Assembly: GCA_034168985.1 (NCBI GenBank)
Contig: JAXFJE010000012.1
Coordinates: 1 to 39,099, forward strand
Length of the DNA stretch: 39,099 nucleotides
Direction: 5' to 3'
Source: JALEVB01 sp022768265
Lineage (GTDB): Bacteria; Bacillota_I; Bacilli_A; Erysipelotrichales; Erysipelotrichaceae
Positions 33,273 to 39,099 of the stretch are shown piece by piece (position 1 is the first letter of the stretch; each line of letters opens with the position of its first letter). The translations under genes and the position numbers were made by a program. A model generated the notes under the pieces. It was not told the origin of the DNA and ran no database searches. It worked only from the letters and a program-made list of their open reading frames with translations.

Positions 33273-34113
33273 CTTAGCCATCAAAGGCATCCATGATATG
33301 ACCTTAAATGCATTTTTAGCAAGTTATCATCTAGGCAAGGCTTTACGTTATCAGCTTATCAATGAGAGAATTAGCGTCAACAAAGAAAAAGTTCATCATG
33401 ATCATTTGTTGCAAAGGCATGATGAACTACGTGTTGATCTAGCTTATGAAGTGGATTTTGAACCTAGTGGTCAATTACCTGAGGTCGTGTATGAGGATGA
33501 TCTAGTTTTGATCGTCAAAAAAAGGGCGGGACAAATCGTTCATGATGATCAAAACATGGATGCTTTGGCTAATGATGTTGCTAGTTACTATCTTGCCAAT
33601 GATCTTCATCGGCATGTGCGCTATATTCATCGCTTAGATAAGCAAACGCAAGGTCTGGTCTTTTTTAGCAAGCTAGATTTTTTTGGTGGCTATTATAATG
33701 AACAATTGCTCAATAAACAGATCAAAAGAGAATATCTAGCTATTGTCAAAGGAAAATTTAAAGATCAGATCGTGGAGAAACCTTTGGCTAAAGATCGCCA
33801 TGTCAATAACAAATATCGCGTATCAGCTCAGGGCAAATATGCTAAGACCAAGTTTACCTGTCTGCAATATCATAACGGATATAGCTTGCTTCATTGTGAG
33901 CTATTTACTGGTAGGACCCATCAGATCAGAGTACATTTAAGCTCGATCGGTTTTGCGATCGTCAACGATGAAATCTATGGACAACCTGATCCTAATTTTA
34001 AATATATGGGCCTATATGCTTACAAACTAAGCTTTAAGGATCTAATAAATGATCGGACGATAAGTGTTAGTGATGATCGTTATGAAGATCTAGATCATTT
34101 TAAAATGCTTTAA
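33244..34113 (+). CDS. RluD/RluA-family pseudouridine synthase
   Basis: A 289-residue enzyme. Residues about 20-65 look like an S4 RNA-binding domain (LNAFLASYHLGKALRYQLINERISVN); the catalytic aspartate is in YIHRLDKQTQGLVFFSKL (about 121-138), followed by REYLAIVKG and GRTHQIRVHLSSIG, all standard. It converts uridine to pseudouridine in rRNA or tRNA; the site is unknown. It overlaps the methyltransferase gene by 29 bases, giving a block of RNA-modification genes. Its last 24 bases overlap the convergent HAD gene. Confidence 0.93.
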   Translation: MVRIKIQKDSLAIKGIHDMTLNAFLASYHLGKALRYQLINERISVNKEKVHHDHLLQRHDELRVDLAYEVDFEPSGQLPEVVYEDDLVLIVKKRAGQIVHDDQNMDALANDVASYYLANDLHRHVRYIHRLDKQTQGLVFFSKLDFFGGYYNEQLLNKQIKREYLAIVKGKFKDQIVEKPLAKDRHVNNKYRVSAQGKYAKTKFTCLQYHNGYSLLHCELFTGRTHQIRVHLSSIGFAIVNDEIYGQPDPNFKYMGLYAYKLSFKDLINDRTISVSDDRYEDLDHFKML

Positions 34114-34890
34114 GGCTTTGTAAACTCCATCATCGATACAAGGTACCGTGATATAATTTGCAGCAGCTTGGACAACCGGTTTTACATTTTCGAATGTAAC
34201 GGCAACAGCTGCTTTTTTTAACATCGTGATATCATTTTCAGCATCACCAAAAGCCATGCATTCATCCCAAGCATAACCTTTCATCTTTAGATATTTTTCG
34301 ATGCCATAAGCTTTGGTGACATTTTTATCAAACACATCAAAGCCTTTTTTGGTGCTTTGCGCAACAACTAAGTTAGGTAACTTTGCTTGAAAACCTGTAA
34401 TGGTAGCGGGATCGCCGATCAAAAAGATACCTAAAGGTAGATCATGGGCTAGATGGTAATCCCTTGCTTGACAACAATCAATGATCTTAGCTTTTTGAAT
34501 AGGATCTTTTAGATAGTTATCGATGAATTTTTGATGTAGATTATAGGTGACGATATTATCTTTGAACTTTAACCCCAAAGCAATATCATTTGCCTCACAC
34601 AATTCGATGACCTTCATAAGATCCTCTAGTTGCAAAGGGTGATAATCAACTACTTCACCATTGCTTTTGTTGATGCAAGCACCATTGATGGTAACGATAC
34701 AATCATTGTCAAAATGCTGCAATAATTTTTCTGGTACGAATTTATAATGACGGCCGGTGGCAATCAAGATATCGTAACCACTTTTTTTCAATTGTTTTAA
34801 GGCTTGTTGCAGATTTAAGGATATATCATCATGACCTGCAGGTAAGATCGTACCATCAATATCGCAAATAATTAATTTTATGTTTTTCAT
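34090..34890 (-). CDS. Cof-type HAD-superfamily phosphatase
   Basis: A 266-residue HAD hydrolase of the Cof/YkrA group on the minus strand. Motif I is ICDIDGTILP (residues about 8-17) with the nucleophile Asp; motif II is ATGRH; the C-terminal ECMAFGDAENDITMLKKA holds the metal aspartates. Cof-type enzymes dephosphorylate sugar phosphates, pyridoxal phosphate or FMN. The start is the CAT at 34888-34890, with AAGGAG (34897-34902 on the minus strand). Its stop overlaps the pseudouridine synthase gene by 24 bases tail to tail. Confidence 0.92.
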   Translation of the reverse strand: MKNIKLIICDIDGTILPAGHDDISLNLQQALKQLKKSGYDILIATGRHYKFVPEKLLQHFDNDCIVTINGACINKSNGEVVDYHPLQLEDLMKVIELCEANDIALGLKFKDNIVTYNLHQKFIDNYLKDPIQKAKIIDCCQARDYHLAHDLPLGIFLIGDPATITGFQAKLPNLVVAQSTKKGFDVFDKNVTKAYGIEKYLKMKGYAWDECMAFGDAENDITMLKKAAVAVTFENVKPVVQAAANYITVPCIDDGVYKALKHFKMI

Positions 34891-34920
34891 TTTCAGCTCC
34901 TTATTATATAATATTGATAT

Positions 34921-34997
34921 GCGCCTATAGCGTAACTGGATAACGCATCTGATTCCGATTCAGAAGAGTGCAGGTTCAAGTCCTGTTAGGCGCACCA
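34921..34997 (+). tRNA. tRNA-Arg (anticodon CCG)
   Basis: A complete cloverleaf: acceptor GCGCCTA with TAGGCGC, D-arm GCGT/ACGC, anticodon stem TCTGA/TCAGA with loop TTCCGAT (anticodon CCG), variable loop, T-arm GCAGG/CCTGT around TTCAAGT, discriminator A, and an encoded CCA. CCG reads the CGG arginine codon. A TATAAT at 34907-34912 lies just upstream. Confidence 0.95.
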
Positions 34998-35091
34998 TAT
35001 TCGCTGTAATTTTAACATAGATAGAATGATATGAAAAATATTTAAAAATATGGCTTTATGGTATATAATGAAACTAATGGTTTAAGGTAGG

Positions 35092-35634
35092 ATGAATTTA
35101 ATGCTACGTATTTTGTTTTATGGGTTTGAATTTGAAAAATATTTGGTTATCAGTCACCATTTTAATAAATTAGGGATAAGCGTTGCTTGCGTGAAAAATC
35201 CCAATAGTAAAGTAAAAAGTGCGTTGAGGTTAGAAGATCGTAAGTTTGCCAAAGTAGGGGATGAACCTATCTTGATATGTGATGGCATATCGGCTGATAA
35301 TCTTCGCTTATTATTTGGTGAAACGCAGGGATTGATAACTTATGATGGAATCATCGTTACAGTTACACCAACCAATAGAGAATGGAAGATAAAGAAACTG
35401 GCTCATGAAGTGAAATGTGAAAAAGAAGCATTTCATAAGATCGAACTGTTAAAGATCATGTTGGATAAATGTGGCAGAATTGATATTTCTGACGCTAAGG
35501 CTGAAGAGATGGTCTATTTAGATAAATGGATCAGTAAAGCAACTGATATTTGTCGTTTACAAAATACGGATTTAGCGGAAATCAATGATGTGATGGAAGC
35601 TTTAAGCAAGATCATGAAAGAATATCATATCTAA
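35092..35634 (+). CDS. DUF3783 domain protein
   Basis: A 180-residue cytoplasmic protein. EPILICDGISADNLRLLF (about residues 58-75) and VTVTPTNREWKIKKLAHEVKCEK (about 95-118) match DUF3783, which has an LI-x-x-G-x-S pattern and a TPTN-x-x-W-x-x-x-x-L-x-x-E core. No biochemical role is known for the family. The N-terminus (RILFYGFEFEKY) and a helical C-terminus are extra. Start 35092 follows AAGG at short range; 35101 is an alternative ATG. TATAAT at 35064-35069 is its likely -10 and a terminator follows, so it is a single-gene unit. Confidence 0.68.
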   Translation: MNLMLRILFYGFEFEKYLVISHHFNKLGISVACVKNPNSKVKSALRLEDRKFAKVGDEPILICDGISADNLRLLFGETQGLITYDGIIVTVTPTNREWKIKKLAHEVKCEKEAFHKIELLKIMLDKCGRIDISDAKAEEMVYLDKWISKATDICRLQNTDLAEINDVMEALSKIMKEYHI

Positions 35635-35663
35635 ACATATAGTTGTTATAGTAAGTAAAAAAG

Positions 35664-35692
35664 AAGACTCAATTATCATATGAGTCTTTTAC
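35664..35692 (+). terminator. Terminator after the DUF3783 gene
   Basis: AAGACTCA (35664-35671) pairs with TGAGTCTT (35681-35688), followed by TT. Confidence 0.75.
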
Positions 35693-35731
35693 TGTTTAAT
35701 ACGCTACAATTAACGAATGGAGATGAAGATT

Positions 35732-36271
35732 ATGGATAAGGTGATACAAGAGTGGTGTGATCAAGTTAATGAATTTCATCTTCCGCGTTGGGAAGAATTG
35801 CCAGATATCGACCTGTATCGCGATCAGGTCATTACTTATATTGAACGATATTTAAAACTAATCTCAATGGATGAAAAGATCATTACAAGCAGCATGATCA
35901 ATAATTATGTCAAATGGAAGATGATGCCTGCACCTAATAAGAAGAAACAGTATGATCGTGAACATCTAGGTTACTTGATCGTTATATCGATATTGAAACA
36001 AGTAGTTAATATCCAGCTTATCAAAGAAGGCATTGAATTGATAGCAAAACAAAATGGTACGCATAATGCCTATAATTTGTTTTGCAGCCAATTAGAAGAA
36101 AGCATCAAATATGTCTTGAGTTTATGCTTTGAGCGTTATAGATGCGAAGAACCAAGGAAGATGATCGAAAGCGATGAAGTAGTTTTACATATGGGCACTT
36201 TAGCGTTTGCTAGTAAACTAATAGCAGTAAAAAGATTGACTTTGGATGAAAAGGGAGAAAAGTATGTATAG
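35732..36271 (+). CDS. DUF1836 domain protein (putative DNA-binding)
   Basis: A 179-residue protein. FHLPRWEELPDIDLYRDQVITYIERYL (residues about 12-38) is the clear DUF1836 opening, followed by ITSSMINNYVKWKMMPAP, which reads as a MerR-like helix-turn-helix. Such proteins are common in Firmicutes and are thought to be regulators, but targets are not known. ATG at 35732 follows GGAGATGAAG; an in-frame ATG at 35717 lacks a site. It overlaps the AAC(3)-like gene by 8 bases, so it may control or be co-regulated with it. Confidence 0.85.
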   Translation: MDKVIQEWCDQVNEFHLPRWEELPDIDLYRDQVITYIERYLKLISMDEKIITSSMINNYVKWKMMPAPNKKKQYDREHLGYLIVISILKQVVNIQLIKEGIELIAKQNGTHNAYNLFCSQLEESIKYVLSLCFERYRCEEPRKMIESDEVVLHMGTLAFASKLIAVKRLTLDEKGEKYV

Positions 36272-37073
36272 TACCTTAAATAAAAAAGTAGTTACCAAAA
36301 AAGATATCATCAATGGCTTGACTAGAATGGGCCTGAAAAGAGGGATGATCGTTGAAGTACACGCCTCCCTATCTAGTTTTGGTTATGTCGTTGGTGGAGC
36401 ACAAACGGTCGTTGATGCTTTGATGGAAGTCATAACTTTAGAAGGGACGATCTTGATGCCTTATCAAATGAGCGAAAATTCTGAGCCAAGCTTATGGGTA
36501 AACCCTGAAGTTAGTCCAGAAATATATAAATTAGTCCGAGAAAATATGCCTGCTTATAATTATCTTGGTTCTGATTCTTTAGGAATGGGCAAGATCAATG
36601 ATAATTTTAGAAAACGCAGCAACATTGTTTTTTCTAATCATCCGCAAGCATCATATATGGCATGGGGGCAATATGCCAAAGCCTTGTGTAATCGACAATC
36701 TTTGCATTTTGCACTTGCTCAAGAATCACCAACAGCCCGATTATACGAACTAAAAGGCTGTGTGTTATTGATGGGTTGTGATTATGATAAATGTACCTGC
36801 ATGCACTTAGCAGAATATAAGACGGAGTGTCGGCCTATCGCGATTTCTGGCAGCAAGATCGAAAGTGATGGTCATGAGATCTGGAAAAAATATTTAGATC
36901 TAGATATCGATAGTACCATCTTTAATGAGGTCGGTAAACAAATGGAAAGTAAGCGAATGGTCGCAATGAATCAAATTGGTGAAAGTACAATCCGCTTATT
37001 TAGGGCTGATCTAGCGATCGATGAAGCAACAAAGTATTTAGAAAAGCACTTACCTTATGATATATATCGATAA
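36264..37073 (+). CDS. AAC(3)-family N-acetyltransferase
   Basis: A 269-residue acetyl-CoA-dependent transferase of the aminoglycoside 3-N-acetyltransferase/YokD family. VEVHASLSSFGYVVGGAQTVVDALM and GTILMPYQM (residues about 24-65) form the CoA-binding part; HPQASYMAWG, SPTARLYEL and TCMHLAEYK (with the conserved histidine) follow. ATG at 36264 is preceded by GGGAG; an in-frame ATG at 36246 is poorer. It lies in the resident, GATC-rich part, so it looks like a chromosomal family member whose natural substrate may not be an aminoglycoside. Whether it gives resistance cannot be told. Confidence 0.87.
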   Translation: MYSTLNKKVVTKKDIINGLTRMGLKRGMIVEVHASLSSFGYVVGGAQTVVDALMEVITLEGTILMPYQMSENSEPSLWVNPEVSPEIYKLVRENMPAYNYLGSDSLGMGKINDNFRKRSNIVFSNHPQASYMAWGQYAKALCNRQSLHFALAQESPTARLYELKGCVLLMGCDYDKCTCMHLAEYKTECRPIAISGSKIESDGHEIWKKYLDLDIDSTIFNEVGKQMESKRMVAMNQIGESTIRLFRADLAIDEATKYLEKHLPYDIYR

Positions 37074-37078
37074 AAAAA

Positions 37079-37107
37079 CGGCTTTGATTAAAAAAGCCGT
37101 AATTTTT
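37079..37107. terminator. Bidirectional terminator between AAC(3)-like and fRMsr genes
   Basis: ACGGCTT (37079-37085) pairs with AAGCCGT (37094-37100). Seven A precede it and seven T follow, so it serves both strands. The stop of the minus-strand gene (37088-37090) is in the loop. Confidence 0.85.
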
Positions 37108-37531
37108 TTGCCATCGTATCTGCAACTTCTTCGATGATCGTTTTATCTTCTGCGCTAAAGCGTGCTTTTAAAGGTGAATCGATATCGATTACCCCAAATA
37201 GTTTGCCATCTTTGATGATAGGTACAACTAGTTCGCTAGCAGAAACGCTATCACAAGCGATATGTCCGCTAAAAGCATGAACATCAGGAACGATGATGCT
37301 TTCTTGCTTAGCAGCACTAGTACCACAAACACCTTTGCCCATAGGAATATGAGTGCAAGCAACTTTACCTTGGAAAGGGCCTAAGACCAATTCGTCATTT
37401 TTATATAAATAAAAACCTACCCAATTGATATCGGTAAAATGCTGATTTAAACAAGCACTGATATTGCTCAAGGCGGCAATAAGATCTGGTTCTTCACATA
37501 GCAAGGCTACTTGTCTAGCTAATATGCTCAT
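37088..37531 (-). CDS. Free methionine-(R)-sulfoxide reductase (GAF-domain)
   Basis: A 147-residue single GAF domain protein on the minus strand. The catalytic cysteines of fRMsr are all present: Cys59 and Cys69 in KVACTHIPMGKGVCGTSA and Cys93 in GHIACDS. INWVGFYLY and GVIDIDSPLKARFSAED are standard. It reduces free methionine R-sulfoxide with thioredoxin and so protects from oxidation. The start CAT is at 37529-37531, with AAAGGAAAG upstream. Its end forms part of the shared terminator. Confidence 0.93.
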   Translation of the reverse strand: MSILARQVALLCEEPDLIAALSNISACLNQHFTDINWVGFYLYKNDELVLGPFQGKVACTHIPMGKGVCGTSAAKQESIIVPDVHAFSGHIACDSVSASELVVPIIKDGKLFGVIDIDSPLKARFSAEDKTIIEEVADTMAKKLRLF

Positions 37532-37557
37532 TTTATCTTTCCTTTCTTATTCAATAC

Positions 37558-37566
37558 TGATATAAT
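37558..37566 (+). promoter_or_regulatory. Extended -10 promoter of the TPP riboswitch and thiT
   Basis: TGATATAAT with TATAAT at 37561-37566. The transcript would begin near 37573, at the first base of the aptamer's P1 stem. Confidence 0.6.
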
Positions 37567-37571
37567 ATCAC

Positions 37572-37690
37572 ATGTGAACAGGGGTGCATAGTTAAATGCT
37601 GAGAAATACCCTTATCACCTGATCTAGTTAGACCTAGCGTAGGGAGTTTACATCAGGTTCCTTACGCCTTCATGATGGAGGTGTTTTTTT
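37572..37690 (+). ncRNA. TPP (thi-box) riboswitch with terminator
   Basis: The thi-box is complete: P1 ATGTGAAC (37572-37579) with GTTTACAT (37646-37653), ACAGGGGTGC, GCTGAGAAATACCC, ACCTGATCT and AGCGTAGGGA. Downstream, ACGCCTT (37664-37670) pairs with GGAGGTGT and eight T follow, a terminator. The GGAGGTG of its 3' arm is also the ribosome site of thiT, so TPP binding could stop both transcription and translation. Confidence 0.96.
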
Positions 37691-37691
37691 T

Positions 37692-38198
37692 ATGAAAGTA
37701 ACGGTTAAAGATCTTTGTTTTATGGCGTTTTATATCGCTTTATTCATGGTGCTGGATTCATTTGTCAATGTCTTGCAAATTTTCCAAATGCCTAATGGGG
37801 GATCATTAGGAGTTTCGACAATTGCATTATTGATGGCTAGCTATCATTTGGGTTGGCAAAAAGGTTTGATTGTTTCATTGTTGTCAGTGTTTGCTCAATT
37901 TGTTACCGGTCCTATGTTTACGCCAGATTTATTAGGTTTTGTTTTGGATTATTTAGTAGCCTTTTCAGTTTACGGCTTGGCTAGTTTATTTCCAAATTAC
38001 AAATGGTTTTATTCTGGAGTACTAGTAACAAACTTTGTTCGCTTTTTATCAAGTATGATTTCAGGTGTCGTTATCTGGGGTACAACTTGGTGGGGATCAA
38101 TGAGTTATCAAGCAACTTATATGATACCAACTACGATCTTAACTTTGGTCGTTGTACCTATCTTGTGCAAGACCTTAAAACCATTGACGAACAAATAA
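37692..38198 (+). CDS. thiT: ThiT thiamine transporter (ECF S-component)
   Basis: A 168-residue membrane protein with six hydrophobic segments. FQMPNGGSLGVSTIALLMASYHLGWQKGL (about 32-60) and LLGFVLDYLVAFSVYGLASLF match ThiT, which binds thiamine and works with a shared energy-coupling module (EcfA/EcfA'/EcfT) encoded elsewhere. The TPP riboswitch confirms thiamine as substrate. Start at 37692, nine bases after the GGAGGTG site in the terminator stem. A strong terminator follows. Confidence 0.93.
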   Translation: MKVTVKDLCFMAFYIALFMVLDSFVNVLQIFQMPNGGSLGVSTIALLMASYHLGWQKGLIVSLLSVFAQFVTGPMFTPDLLGFVLDYLVAFSVYGLASLFPNYKWFYSGVLVTNFVRFLSSMISGVVIWGTTWWGSMSYQATYMIPTTILTLVVVPILCKTLKPLTNK

Positions 38199-38205
38199 GC
38201 TAAAA

Positions 38206-38240
38206 AGAGGCTGTCGTTAGTAATCGACAACCTCTTTTTT
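38206..38240 (+). terminator. Terminator after thiT
   Basis: AGAGGCTGTCG (38206-38216) pairs with CGACAACCTCT (38225-38235), followed by TTTTT; the preceding A-run would allow the reverse direction too. Confidence 0.9.
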
Positions 38241-38281
38241 AAATGATAAAATTAATTAGTGCATCAAAGGAGGTACCAGAT

Positions 38282-38815
38282 ATGTTGCCAGCAAAATATA
38301 CACATGTATATATCCAAAGCTATAAACATAACGGTAAACTTCATCGAACTTGGTCAAAAGGTTTTGTGATCGAGGCTAATGACGATGAGATGATCATCGT
38401 GACTAATAAAACATGGGTCATTGAAGCAGATGGTAGAAGATGGATAACGAGAGAACCAGCGATTTGTTTTTTCTATCCTGATAAATGGTATAACATCATC
38501 GCGATGATCCGTAAAAATGGTACATATTATTATTGCAATATGGCCTCACCAAGCATTTACGATGGAGAAGCAGTAAAAAATATCGATTATGATCTGGATG
38601 TGAAGTTATTTCCAGATGGTTATTATGAAGTGTTAGATGAAAATGAATATGTTGAGCATAGTGAAATGATGGGCTATAGTGTTGATCTAAAGATGGTCGT
38701 AGAAAAACAATTAAAAGAATTAATATCCAAGATTGAACGTAAAGAAGCCCCATTTGATCAAAATACGATCAAAAAATACTATCGTGAATATCAAAAACAT
38801 ATTAAAAATGGATAA
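38282..38815 (+). CDS. DUF402 protein (Ntdp-like nucleoside tri/diphosphatase)
   Basis: A 177-residue protein, the usual length of Staphylococcus Ntdp. VYIQSYKHNGKLHRTWSKGFV (residues about 8-28), ITREPAICFFYPDKWYNIIAM and YYCNMASPSIYDG...YDLDVKLFPDGYYEVLDENEY carry the DUF402 pattern, with acidic metal ligands in DYDLDV. Ntdp hydrolyses nucleoside tri- and diphosphates. ATG at 38282 follows AAAGGAGGT; an in-frame ATG at 38243 has no site. It precedes the rRNA operon and has no operon partner here. Confidence 0.88.
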   Translation: MLPAKYTHVYIQSYKHNGKLHRTWSKGFVIEANDDEMIIVTNKTWVIEADGRRWITREPAICFFYPDKWYNIIAMIRKNGTYYYCNMASPSIYDGEAVKNIDYDLDVKLFPDGYYEVLDENEYVEHSEMMGYSVDLKMVVEKQLKELISKIERKEAPFDQNTIKKYYREYQKHIKNG

Positions 38816-38943
38816 ATTTAAAATGAAAGCGAATACAGGCAAAAAAATAACTTGCAAAAGAAAGATAAATGATATAAGATAAATGGGCTGTAAAAATAAA
38901 GCAGTGAAGAAAAAGGTCGATGAAAAAAAGATAAAAAAAGTAG

Positions 38944-38972
38944 TTGACATAAGGGATGAAAACTGGTAATAT
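38944..38972 (+). promoter_or_regulatory. Strong rRNA operon promoter
   Basis: TTGACA (38944-38949), a 17-base spacer and TAATAT (38967-38972). The 120 bases before it are very A-rich and may act as an UP element. It leads into the pre-16S leader. Confidence 0.75.
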
Positions 38973-38978
38973 AATACA

Positions 38979-39099
38979 GCACCTTGCGGGAAAGCCCGCT
39001 AGGGTAGATCTTTGAAAACTAGATAGAAATTAAACAACGAACGTCAATTCAAAAGGATAAGACTGACGAAAGTCAGCGAACATAAAAGAGCAAATCAAA
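38979..39099 (+). other. Pre-16S rRNA leader (16S gene starts beyond the window)
   Basis: GCGGG-AAAG-CCCGC forms a small hairpin at 38987-39000. GATCTTTGAAAACTAGATAG at about 39007-39026 is the usual text of Firmicute rRNA leaders. CTGAC-GAAA-GTCAG (39063-39076) is a GNRA-loop hairpin, and GAGCAAATCAAA at the very end is typical just before the 16S 5' end. No part of mature 16S is seen. Confidence 0.7.

Noticed and set aside
38243..38281. Longer N-terminus for the DUF402 protein
   Set aside because: The ribosome site AAAGGAGGT lies inside this extension and points to ATG at 38,282, which gives the family's usual 177 residues.
1..39099. CRISPR array or long tandem repeats
   Set aside because: No regularly spaced repeat of the right length was seen anywhere in the window.

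Overview
The window is a low-GC Firmicute chromosome, most likely a gut Erysipelotrichales-type bacterium. That placement is an inference from base composition, gene families, riboswitch types and the pre-16S leader at the right end; no taxonomic marker gene is present. It divides into an acquired island (1 to about 12,610) and a resident chromosomal part (about 12,620 to the end). The resident genes are unusually rich in GATC (14 copies in the 720 bases 21,781-22,500, against 3 in the 720 bases 6,421-7,140).

Island. The left edge is the 3' end of an IS21-family element (istB tail and terminal repeats) that cuts a GH18-like gene. A phage-type lysis pair follows (holin, amidase with LysM), then a small SHOCT-like protein and three serine-recombinase genes in tandem (large, short, large). 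Next is a macrolide-lincosamide-streptogramin resistance cluster: leader peptide MTASMRLR plus a mef(A)-type efflux gene, leader peptide MYLIFM plus msr(D), a DUF5946 gene broken by an in-frame TGA, a vat-type streptogramin A acetyltransferase, a lincosamide nucleotidyltransferase, a small gene whose ATG appears to be ACG, and an AraC/GyrI-like regulator. The island ends at a scar carrying duplicated and interrupted codons of the C-terminus of an RlmD/RumA-type rRNA methyltransferase, which suggests integration at the 3' end of such a gene.

Resident part. A NUDIX hydrolase, an MFS exporter with an overlapping ArsR-like regulator and a palindromic operator candidate, a 2-hydroxyacid dehydrogenase, and a secreted-protein/RsgI-like pair come first. 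The centrepiece is a guanine-class purine riboswitch followed by nine tightly packed genes (17,967-26,552): an NCS2 purine permease, a THEP1-like NTPase, a FecB/FecCD/ATPase importer, the three subunits of a molybdenum hydroxylase (FAD, 2Fe-2S, Mo) and a MocA-like cytidylyltransferase. xpt follows from its own promoter. I read this as one purine uptake and oxidation unit with its own metal importer, probably for molybdate, switched by guanine-type purines.

Right part. xpt leads a long co-directional run: MBOAT O-acyltransferase, DHHW/AlgX-like protein, two RlmD/RumA-like methyltransferases flanking a PHP phosphoesterase, and an RluD-like pseudouridine synthase. A convergent HAD phosphatase, tRNA-Arg(CCG), DUF3783 and DUF1836 proteins, an AAC(3)-family acetyltransferase, a convergent free-methionine-R-sulfoxide reductase, a TPP riboswitch with thiT, and a DUF402 protein follow. 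The window closes with a strong promoter and the leader of an rRNA operon; the 16S gene would start just beyond the end.
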